Assembly: GCA_027352645.1 (NCBI GenBank)
Contig: DAIEIL010000164.1
Coordinates: 1 to 5,120 of the forward strand
Length of the DNA: 5,120 bases
Direction of reading: 5' to 3'
DNA from: Rhodobiaceae bacterium
Lineage (GTDB): Bacteria; Pseudomonadota; Alphaproteobacteria; Parvibaculales; Parvibaculaceae
The notes under the pieces are model-generated. The model saw only the letters and a list, made by a program, of their open reading frames with translations. It was not told the DNA's origin and did not search any database. Below, one piece after another: positions 1 to 4,842 of this stretch. The stretch's first letter is position 1; the number at the start of each line of letters is the position of its first letter. The position numbers and the translations under genes are program-made.

Positions 1-1115
1 AAGGGCAGCGCGACGACTTTCGCCGGCCTGCCCTTGCCTCTGACCATCAACTCGATCGGCGTACCGACCTTGGCGTGATCGATCTCGACGTAGCCCATGG
101 CGATCGGTCCGCCGACCGTCGGCCCGTAGCTGCCGCTGGTGATGCCGCCGATCTTGTTGCCCTGGCCGTCAAAAATTTCGGTGCCGTCGCGCGCGGGCGC
201 CTTGCCTTCCGGCAGAATACCGACGCGCTTGCGCGCCACGCCGCTGGCGATATGACCGAGGATCGGTTTCGCGCCGGGAAAATTCGCCTCGGCGCGGCGG
301 CGTTTGCCGATGGTCCAGCCGAGGGCCGCCTCGATGGGCGTCGTCGTCTCGTCGATGTCGTGACCGTAAAGGCAGAGGCCGGCTTCGAGGCGGAGCGAAT
401 CCCGCGCGCCGAGACCAATGGGTTTCACTTCCGGTTCGGCGAGGAGCTTCCTCGTCAGCTCGACGGCCTTGTCGTTCGGCACCGAAATCTCGTAGCCATC
501 CTCGCCCGTGTAGCCCGAACGGCTGACGAGGCAGGGCACGCCCGCGACGTCCATCGCCTGCGCGGTCATGAAGACCATGTCGGCGCCGGCGGGCGCAAAA
601 CGCTTGAAGACCTCGACGGCCTTCGGCCCCTGGAGCGCGACGAGCGCCCGGTCGCGGATCGGCTTCAGGGCGATACCGGCTGGCAGGTTCGCGGCGATAT
701 GCGCGAAGTCCGCCTCCTTGCAGGCCGCATTGACGATGACGAAAAGCGAATTGGCGCGGGCCGCTTCGGCGGGGCGCGTGACCATGAGGTCGTCGCGAAT
801 GCCGCCCTTGTCGTTCAGCAGAAGCGTGTAGCGGATGGCGCCGGGCGCAAGGCCCAGAAGATCGCCGGGGACGAGCGCCTCCAAAGCGCGGGCCACCGTT
901 TCAAAATCCGGCCCCTCGATCCAGGCCTGCCCCATATGCGACACGTCGAAAAGGCCCGCCGCCTCGCGCGTGTGGAGGTGTTCGGCCAGCACGCCGTCCT
1001 TGTACTGGACCGGCATGTCATAGCCCGCGAAAGGAACCATCTTCGCGCCGAGCTCGATATGGAGCGCATGCAGCGGGGTGACCTGAAGCGTCTCTTCGGA
1101 ATGGGGAGCTGACAT
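1..1115 (-). CDS. gcvT: Aminomethyltransferase, glycine cleavage system T protein (3' end cut by window edge)
   Basis: GcvT transfers the methylene unit from the aminomethyl group on lipoylated GcvH to tetrahydrofolate, releasing ammonia, in cytoplasmic glycine cleavage. Translating the minus strand from the ATG at 1115 gives 371 uninterrupted residues ending in VVALP. Family members are only about ten residues longer, so only the extreme C-terminus is missing. Family landmarks are FAGYDMPVQY (29-38), FDVSHMG (56-62), NDKGGIRDDL (101-110, with the acidic folate/catalytic position equivalent to E. coli Asp101), SRSGYTGEDGYEI (198-210), ARDSLRLEAGLCLYGHDI (237-254) and VGGPIAMGYV (334-343). The start is set by the preceding GAGAGAGG and by alignment of the N-terminus with the family. 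A tandem glycine riboswitch lies directly upstream, which independently supports the assignment. gcvH and gcvP probably follow off-window (inference). Very confident. Confidence 0.97.
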   Translation of the reverse strand, partial: MSAPHSEETLQVTPLHALHIELGAKMVPFAGYDMPVQYKDGVLAEHLHTREAAGLFDVSHMGQAWIEGPDFETVARALEALVPGDLLGLAPGAIRYTLLLNDKGGIRDDLMVTRPAEAARANSLFVIVNAACKEADFAHIAANLPAGIALKPIRDRALVALQGPKAVEVFKRFAPAGADMVFMTAQAMDVAGVPCLVSRSGYTGEDGYEISVPNDKAVELTRKLLAEPEVKPIGLGARDSLRLEAGLCLYGHDIDETTTPIEAALGWTIGKRRRAEANFPGAKPILGHIASGVARKRVGILPEGKAPARDGTEIFDGQGNKIGGITSGSYGPTVGGPIAMGYVEIDHAKVGTPIELMVRGKGRPAKVVALP

Positions 1116-1118
1116 GGG

Positions 1119-1126
1119 CCTCTCTC
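1119..1126 (-). promoter_or_regulatory. Ribosome binding site of gcvT
   Basis: The minus strand reads GAGAGAGG followed by CCC and the ATG. This is a purine-rich Shine-Dalgarno-like run with GAGAG about 6 nt, and AGAGG 3 nt, from the start codon. It is notable because its GAGAGA (1126-1121) is exactly complementary to a TCTCTC inside the conserved core of riboswitch aptamer II (1202-1197). It could therefore be the regulated element of the switch. The site is visible in the sequence; its regulated role is inferred. Confidence 0.6.
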
Positions 1127-1148
1127 GGTTGCACGCGAATCATCAAGG

Positions 1149-1175
1149 GCTGCCGTCCGGCGAAATGCCGGCAGC
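1149..1175 (-). promoter_or_regulatory. GC-rich hairpin between glycine riboswitch and gcvT (expression platform candidate)
   Basis: On the minus strand GCTGCCG (1175-1169) pairs with CGGCAGC (1155-1149), a perfect 7-bp stem around a 13-nt loop. The loop itself holds a GCCGG/GGC alternative, and a few more G-C and G-U pairs can form outward past a bulged C. The hairpin starts about 6 nt after the closing stem of aptamer II. It is followed by CCTTGATG rather than a U-tract, so it is not a textbook intrinsic terminator. It may be a weak terminator, a spacer hairpin or a Rho-related element. Confidence 0.5.
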
Positions 1176-1180
1176 GCCCC

Positions 1181-1283
1181 CTCTGTCGCGGAACCTGAGA
1201 GATTTCGCGGAACGGGAATAGAGACCCGCCGCTTACGCCCTTCGGTGAGGCCCATCCGAGTTTGGACGGCCTGCTTTCCAGAG
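1181..1283 (-). ncRNA. Glycine riboswitch aptamer II (gene-proximal)
   Basis: A short P1, CTCTG (1283-1279) with CAGAG (1185-1181), encloses CACCGAAGGGCGTAAGC (1247-1231) and AATCTCTCAGG (1204-1194), followed by the conserved GACAGAGG end. The 5' junction reads GGAAAG where aptamers commonly have GGAGAG, a minor deviation. P1 is weaker than that of aptamer I, as expected if it is the conditionally formed stem. The TCTCTC in its core could pair with the gcvT ribosome binding site. Confidence 0.9.
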
Positions 1284-1291
1284 ATTCATCC

Positions 1292-1373
1292 CCCTGCGGT
1301 CCGGTTGCCTGAGAGTTTCCGGGGCGGTTGCTCCTTCGGCGCCGGACCTCGCGATCCGATCTCTCCCGCAGGG
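1292..1373 (-). ncRNA. Glycine riboswitch aptamer I (promoter-proximal)
   Basis: The aptamer is closed by a perfect 8-bp P1 stem, CCCTGCGG (1373-1366) with CCGCAGGG (1299-1292). Inside are GGGAGAGAT (1367-1359, overlapping the P1 strand), CCGAAGGAGCAA (1339-1328) and AACTCTCAGGCAA (1317-1305), followed by CCGGAC. All are conserved positions of the glycine aptamer, in the correct order. Confidence 0.92.
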
Positions 1374-1409
1374 ATCATCTGTATGACGTTTGGCTTCAAT
1401 CGGTGAAAC

Positions 1410-1454
1410 CGGGGCCGATCATATGGAGGGGCCCGGTGGAGTCAATCGGCCCCG
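1410..1454. repeat. Perfect 10-bp inverted repeat flanking the gcvT promoter
   Basis: CGGGGCCGAT (1410-1419) is repeated in inverse orientation as ATCGGCCCCG (1445-1454) with a 25-bp spacer. One arm covers the expected transcription start and touches the -10; the other abuts the -35. The arrangement could be a pair of operator half-sites for a repressor or activator of the gcv operon, or merely a GC-rich chance match. The function is unknown. Confidence 0.6.
1418..1445 (-). promoter_or_regulatory. Sigma70-type promoter for the gcvT riboswitch transcript
   Basis: On the minus strand a TTGACT -35 hexamer (1445-1440) is separated by 16 bp from a TATGAT -10 hexamer (1423-1418). Both are close to consensus. 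Transcription would start around 1411, giving a leader of about 30 nt before the first aptamer. That is the correct placement to include the whole riboswitch. A perfect inverted repeat brackets the core promoter. The call rests on sequence only. Confidence 0.7.
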
Positions 1455-1489
1455 TGAAAAACCCCAAAACGAATCGGAGTTTTCCACGG
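1452..1489 (-). terminator. Strong RNA hairpin downstream of the lipoprotein gene (possible terminator)
   Basis: In the minus-strand RNA CCGTGGAAAACTCC (1489-1476) pairs along its full 14 nt with GGGGTTTTTCACGG (1465-1452) around a 10-nt loop. Two of the 14 pairs are G-U. It begins 22 nt past the lipoprotein stop codon. No U-tract follows the stem, so it may protect the 3' end of the mRNA or be a non-canonical terminator. It lies just upstream of the gcvT promoter and would insulate the two units. Confidence 0.45.
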
Positions 1490-1511
1490 AAATCGGCTTT
1501 TTCGGCTGTTT

Positions 1512-2132
1512 TCAGCGCAAAGGCGTCGTCGGAACCTTCTTGTTGTAGTCGAGCTGTTCCTGGGTCAGCTGGAAGCCGACAATGACCTCATAATTGGCGC
1601 CGTTGATCTCGCCGCCGATGGGAATCGTCGTGTCCTCGACCGTCTTGAGGAATTTCACCGTCCGGGCCGAGCCTTCAAAGGTGACCGGGATGTCGAGCGG
1701 CTTCTTGGTGACCATATAGCCGTTGCGCACGATGGCGACGAAGCCCGGAATATTCGCCTCGCGTGAGGTGGCGGCAGGCCCCAGATCGACCGTGCCGTCG
1801 AAGGCGACGTTGACCGAGATTTCGGAGTTGTCGGAATCATATTCGCACTGGAGCGCGGATTTGCGGATTTCGGCGCGCAGAACCACGTCCGTCAGGTCCT
1901 TGCCGCGGCCATTGAAGAGCGTGACATGGTCCGCGCCGTCGAGAACGCCGACCGTCGGGCAGGGCTTCGGCGCGTCCTTTTCGACGACGTCGACCGCTTC
2001 GTCGCTGCCACCGAACATGGAGCAACCGCCCAGCGCCAGCGGCATGACGAGAAGCGCGGCGAGGCCGAGGCCCCGGACGGAGAAGACACCTGCATGGCGC
2101 GGAAGGCCGGTCGGTTCGATCGGAAACGGCAT
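1512..2132 (-). CDS. Uncharacterised lipoprotein
   Basis: This 206-residue protein has an N-terminal lipoprotein signal: an n-region with arginines up to residue 20, a hydrophobic stretch GLGLAALLVMPLAL (21-34) and the lipobox LGGC, with Cys37 as the predicted lipidated residue. Residue +2 is Ser, not Asp, which favours sorting to the outer membrane. The mature part begins with an acidic, low-complexity linker (about 38-55) and continues as a mostly beta-type sequence. It has two further cysteines, Cys58 (in KPCPT) and Cys96 (in LQCEY), which could form a periplasmic disulfide. I do not recognise a named family and assign no function. The ATG at 2132 has only a weak GAG about 10 nt upstream. 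The gene is divergent from ispH and lies upstream of the gcv unit on the same strand, but a separate promoter and a hairpin suggest it is its own transcript. Confidence 0.87.
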   Translation of the reverse strand: MPFPIEPTGLPRHAGVFSVRGLGLAALLVMPLALGGCSMFGGSDEAVDVVEKDAPKPCPTVGVLDGADHVTLFNGRGKDLTDVVLRAEIRKSALQCEYDSDNSEISVNVAFDGTVDLGPAATSREANIPGFVAIVRNGYMVTKKPLDIPVTFEGSARTVKFLKTVEDTTIPIGGEINGANYEVIVGFQLTQEQLDYNKKVPTTPLR

Positions 2133-2386
2133 CGTCGTGTCACTCGCTGGGTAAGGATGTGAAAGCCTCGCCTGCCGCCCATGCCCGGTTTCTTGACTTT
2201 CGCCGGGCGGACCCCTCTATTACCGGCAGAGAAGACCCCCGAAAGCCTTGCTTTTCAGATGGTTAGGCAGGTCAACAGGGCCGCTTGAGGCGGCGCGGGC
2301 ACTTTATCGAAGTGTCGGCGAAGCCACAAGCAGGGGGCCGGAGCGCTCACCGCGCCCGGACGGCCTCACGAGACAAGCACGTCCCC
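2133..2386. other. Divergent intergenic region between lipoprotein gene and ispH
   Basis: This 254-bp gap holds the outward-facing start regions of both genes. I see a plausible plus-strand promoter near 2193-2223. A small hairpin GCCGC/GCGGC (2280-2284 with 2290-2294) lies in the resulting leader of about 155 nt. A plus-strand reading frame open from 2285 runs into ispH, but its 34 extra residues (Arg-rich, starting MRRRGHF) are unlike the family N-terminus. No convincing minus-strand promoter for the lipoprotein gene was found: a TTGACC at 2275-2270 lacks a matching -10. Confidence 0.5.
2193..2223 (+). promoter_or_regulatory. Candidate promoter of the ispH-thrB-rnhA operon
   Basis: TTGACT (2193-2198) is followed after 18 bp by CTATTA (2217-2222), or after 19 bp by TATTAC (2218-2223). 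The -35 is strong; the spacing is slightly long and the -10 imperfect. A 6-bp inverted repeat GCCCGG/CCGGGC (2183-2188, 2203-2208) brackets the -35 and might be an operator. This is the best candidate in the gap. Confidence 0.45.
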
Positions 2387-3355
2387 ATGAGCACGACCAT
2401 GACCGAGCGAGCCCCGAAGCCGAAGTTGACGCTGATCCTCGCCTCGCCCCGCGGCTTCTGCGCGGGCGTGGACCGGGCGATCCAGATCGTCGAAACGGCG
2501 ATCGAGAAATTCGGCCCGCCCGTCTATGTGCGCCATGAGATCGTGCATAACCGCTTCGTCGTGGAAACGCTGGAACGCAAGGGCGCGATCTTTGTCGAGG
2601 AGCTGGACGAGGTGCCTGAAGGCGCGCGCGTCATATTCTCTGCGCATGGCGTACCGAAATCCGTGCCCGAGGCTGCAAAGGCCCGCGAGCTCATCTATTT
2701 CGATGCCACCTGCCCCCTCGTCTCCAAGGTCCATGTCGAGGCAGAGCGCCACCATGAGCGCGGCCTCGACATCATCCTGATCGGCCATGCAGGCCACCCC
2801 GAAGTCATCGGCACCATGGGCCAGTTGCCCGAGGGCGCCGTGCGCCTGGTGGAGACGCTGGCTGACGCGGAAGCCTTCGAGCCCCGCGATCCGGCAAAGC
2901 TCGCCTTCGTCACACAGACGACGCTTTCGATCGACGACACGGCGGAAATCGTCGCCGTGCTGCGCCGGCGCTTTCCCGGAATTGTCGGTCCACACAAGGA
3001 AGACATCTGCTACGCGACGACAAACCGGCAGGAAGCGGTGAAGGCCATCGCGCCGCGCGCCGACGCGGTCATCGTCATCGGCGCGCCGAATTCCTCGAAC
3101 TCGATGCGCCTCGTCGAAGTGGCCGAACGCTCGGGCTGCGCCAAATCCATGCTGGTGCAGCGTGCCGCCGATATCGACTGGGCTGCGCTTGGGCATCCGC
3201 GCACCGTAGGCCTCACCGCCGGAGCCAGCGCGCCCGATGTGCTAGTCGATGAAGTCATCGCCGCTTTCCGCGAACATTTCGACGTGACGGTCGAAGATGT
3301 GGAAGCCGCCCGCGAATCCGTGCAGTTCAAGCTGCCCCGCGCCCTCGCCGGCTGA
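2387..3355 (+). CDS. ispH: 4-hydroxy-3-methylbut-2-enyl diphosphate reductase
   Basis: IspH (LytB) is the cytoplasmic [4Fe-4S] enzyme of the last MEP pathway step, reducing HMBPP to IPP and DMAPP. From the ATG at 2387 the protein has 322 residues, close to the roughly 316 of E. coli IspH. The three cluster cysteines are Cys25 (PRGFCAGVDRA), Cys109 (DATCPLV) and Cys208 (EDICYATTNRQ). The substrate-binding histidines are present in EIVHN (His54), SAHGVP (His87) and GHAGHPEV (His137), with the catalytic Glu139 in the last motif. TQTTLS (176-181) and the diphosphate-binding SSNS (236-239) are intact. The start is not fully certain: an in-frame ATG at 2399 would give 318 residues, and neither has a strong ribosome binding site. 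An upstream ATG at 2285 would add 34 atypical residues. It is the first gene of an operon with thrB and rnhA. Confidence 0.97.
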   Translation: MSTTMTERAPKPKLTLILASPRGFCAGVDRAIQIVETAIEKFGPPVYVRHEIVHNRFVVETLERKGAIFVEELDEVPEGARVIFSAHGVPKSVPEAAKARELIYFDATCPLVSKVHVEAERHHERGLDIILIGHAGHPEVIGTMGQLPEGAVRLVETLADAEAFEPRDPAKLAFVTQTTLSIDDTAEIVAVLRRRFPGIVGPHKEDICYATTNRQEAVKAIAPRADAVIVIGAPNSSNSMRLVEVAERSGCAKSMLVQRAADIDWAALGHPRTVGLTAGASAPDVLVDEVIAAFREHFDVTVEDVEAARESVQFKLPRALAG

Positions 3356-3369
3356 CAGGAATCTCTCGA

Positions 3370-4332
3370 ATGGCTGTTTACACGGAAGTCGACGACGACG
3401 AGCTCGAAGCTTTTCTCGCCACCTATGACATTGGCGAGCTGCGCTCCTACAAGGGCATCGCGGAAGGCGTCGAGAATTCGAACTTCCTGCTTCATACGAC
3501 GGCGGGCACCTATCTGCTGACGCTTTATGAAAAGCGCGTCGCGCCCGAAGACCTGCCTTTCTTCCTTGGGCTGATGAACCATGTCGCCTCGAAGGGGATC
3601 GCCTGCCCCGTGCCGATCCGCGACAGCAAGGGCGAGATGCTGGGCAAGCTCGCCGGGCGCCCGGCTGCCATTGTCAGCTTTCTCGAAGGGCTCTCGGTCC
3701 GCAAGCCGCAGCCGAAGCATTGCGCGGAACTGGGCGCAGGACTCGCACGGTTCCACCTCGCCGGCGCTGATTTTCCGCTGCGCCGCGCCAATGCGCTGAC
3801 CGTGTCCGGCTGGCGTCCACTTTTCGAAGCGAGCCGCGCCCGCGCCGACGAAGTGTCGCGCGGACTTGCCGCCGAGCTTGCCGACGAGCTTTCGACGCTC
3901 GAAGCGAGCTGGCCGCATGATCTGCCGCAGGGCATCGTCCATGCCGATCTCTTTCCTGACAATGTCTTCTTCATCGGTGAGAAGCTTTCGGGTCTCATCG
4001 ACTTCTATTTCGCCTGCAACGACGCGCTCGCCTATGACCTGGCCATCTGCCTGAACGCCTGGTGCTTCGAGCATGATGGTTCGTTCAACATCACCAAGGC
4101 CCGCGCGCTGACGCAGGCCTATAATCAGGTCCGCCCGCTCGACGCGGCGGAGCTTGCGGCGCTGCCCCTGCTCGCGCGCGGCAGCGCCATGCGCTTCCTG
4201 CTGACGCGACTTTACGACTGGCTCCACCATCCGCCGGGCGCGCTCGTCAAACCGAAGAACCCGCTCGAATATCTCAAGCGCCTGCGCTTCCACCGCAGCC
4301 TTTCCTCGCCCGCTGCCTACGGCCTCGACTGA
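3370..4332 (+). CDS. thrB: Homoserine kinase (APH-fold type)
   Basis: ThrB phosphorylates homoserine to O-phosphohomoserine, the penultimate step of threonine synthesis. This 320-residue protein belongs to the aminoglycoside-phosphotransferase-like kinase family used as ThrB in alphaproteobacteria and pseudomonads, not the GHMP-type ThrB of E. coli. The family N-terminus is clear (MAVYTEV, then GIAEGVENSNFLL at 29-41). The catalytic loop is HADLFPDNVFF (191-201), with Asp193 the presumed base and Asn198 a metal ligand. The DFG-like metal site is Asp211 in IDFYFACNDALAYDLA (210-225). The C-terminus has the typical LYDWLHHPPG and YLKRLRFHR. An AGGA (3357-3360) precedes the start and the gap to ispH is 14 nt, so the two are almost certainly cotranscribed. 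Its stop overlaps the rnhA start. Very confident. Confidence 0.95.
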   Translation: MAVYTEVDDDELEAFLATYDIGELRSYKGIAEGVENSNFLLHTTAGTYLLTLYEKRVAPEDLPFFLGLMNHVASKGIACPVPIRDSKGEMLGKLAGRPAAIVSFLEGLSVRKPQPKHCAELGAGLARFHLAGADFPLRRANALTVSGWRPLFEASRARADEVSRGLAAELADELSTLEASWPHDLPQGIVHADLFPDNVFFIGEKLSGLIDFYFACNDALAYDLAICLNAWCFEHDGSFNITKARALTQAYNQVRPLDAAELAALPLLARGSAMRFLLTRLYDWLHHPPGALVKPKNPLEYLKRLRFHRSLSSPAAYGLD

Positions 4333-4784
4333 TGACAACCCACGAGACGATCGAGATTTATACGGATGGCGCCTGCTCCGGCAATCCGGGGCCGGGCGGC
4401 TGGGGTGCGCTGCTGCGCTACAAGGGCGTCGAGAAGGAAATCTGCGGCGGCGAAAAGCTGACGACGAACAACCGCATGGAGCTGATGGCCGCGATCATGG
4501 CGCTCGAGGCGCTGAAGCGTGAATCTCATGCACGGCTTCACACGGACTCAGTCTATCTGCGCGACGGCATCACCAAGTGGATTCACAACTGGAAGCGCAA
4601 TGGTTGGCGCACGGCTGACAAGAAGCCCGTCAAGAACGCCGAGCTGTGGCAGCGCCTCGAACTGGCGCTTGAAACGCATGACGTCAGCTTTCACTGGGTG
4701 AAGGGCCATGCGGGCCATGACGGAAACGAACGCGCGGACGAACTCGCCCGGCGCGGCATGGAGCCCTATCAAAAGGGCAAATGA
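4332..4784 (+). CDS. rnhA: Ribonuclease HI
   Basis: RNase HI cleaves the RNA strand of RNA-DNA hybrids, removing R-loops and primers. The 150-residue protein matches the usual bacterial length of about 155. The four catalytic acidic residues are in place with a constant +2 offset from E. coli: Asp12 (YTDGACSGNPG), Glu50 (NNRMELMA), Asp72 (HTDSVYL) and Asp136 (GNERADELA). The catalytic-loop histidine is His126 in HWVKGHAGH. The basic handle region (KWIHNWKRNGWRTADKKPVKN, about 82-102) is present. Its ATG overlaps the thrB stop in a TGATG, and no clear Shine-Dalgarno precedes it, so translation is probably coupled to thrB. It is the last gene of the operon. Confidence 0.98.
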   Translation: MTTHETIEIYTDGACSGNPGPGGWGALLRYKGVEKEICGGEKLTTNNRMELMAAIMALEALKRESHARLHTDSVYLRDGITKWIHNWKRNGWRTADKKPVKNAELWQRLELALETHDVSFHWVKGHAGHDGNERADELARRGMEPYQKGK

Positions 4785-4795
4785 AATCCGAAAAC

Positions 4796-4823
4796 AAAAG
4801 GGCCTCGCGATGCAAGGCCCTTT
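4796..4823. terminator. Hairpin terminator between convergent rnhA and peroxiredoxin genes
   Basis: AAAGGGCCT (4797-4805) and AGGCCCTTT (4815-4823) form a perfect 9-bp stem with a 9-nt loop. On the minus strand the stem is followed by TTTTGTTTT, a good U-tract, so it is a strong intrinsic terminator for the peroxiredoxin gene. On the plus strand it ends in TTT followed by CGCATTT, a weaker U-tract, but can still serve rnhA. It sits 12 nt after the rnhA stop codon. Confidence 0.85.
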
Positions 4824-4842
4824 CGCATTTCTGCCGAACGCT

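Larger units (their letters stand above)
1177..1380 (-). promoter_or_regulatory. Tandem (two-aptamer) glycine riboswitch controlling gcvT
   Basis: Two consecutive glycine aptamers occupy the 5' leader of gcvT on the minus strand. Each carries the family signature: a CCGAAGG(G/A)GC-type segment (aptamer I at 1339-1328, aptamer II around 1245-1231) and a (A)CTCTCAGG segment (aptamer I at 1317-1305, aptamer II at 1204-1194). A short linker (1291-1284) separates them. The leader AGATGA (1380-1375) and linker GATGAATCT (1290-1282) can form the leader-linker kink-turn known from tandem glycine riboswitches. Glycine riboswitches usually turn on gcv genes when glycine is plentiful, and the adjacent gcvT fits that role. 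The ON direction is from knowledge of the family and is not provable from this sequence. Confidence 0.95.

Noticed and set aside
75..1112. 345-codon plus-strand open frame opposite gcvT
   Set aside because: It lies in codon register antisense to gcvT. The long open frame is a side effect of GC-rich codon use; the protein is Arg/Asp/Ala-rich and matches no family pattern.
1328..1585. 85-codon plus-strand open frame over the riboswitch and promoter region
   Set aside because: It overlaps the conserved RNA aptamer, the promoter and the end of the lipoprotein gene, and has no domain signal.
1723..2162. Plus-strand open frames across the lipoprotein gene
   Set aside because: The minus-strand frame has a complete lipoprotein signal and coherent sequence; the plus-strand frames are shadows without motifs.
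2285..2386. N-terminal extension of ispH from an upstream in-frame ATG
   Set aside because: The 34 added residues are basic and unlike the IspH N-terminus, there is no ribosome binding site, and the ATG falls inside a small hairpin. The start at 2387 (or 2399) fits the family length.
2366..3196. 276-codon minus-strand open frame opposite ispH
   Set aside because: It is entirely antisense to ispH, which has all its catalytic motifs; the frame is rich in His, Asp and Arg without recognisable motifs.
3010..4338. 442-codon minus-strand open frame opposite thrB and the end of ispH
   Set aside because: It spans two well-supported plus-strand genes; its composition (runs of Arg, Glu, Ala, Gly) is typical of antisense translation in GC-rich DNA.
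4796..4823. Hairpin after rnhA considered as part of a repeat or attachment site
   Set aside because: The perfect stem, the flanking T-tracts and its position between two convergent genes are fully explained by transcription termination.
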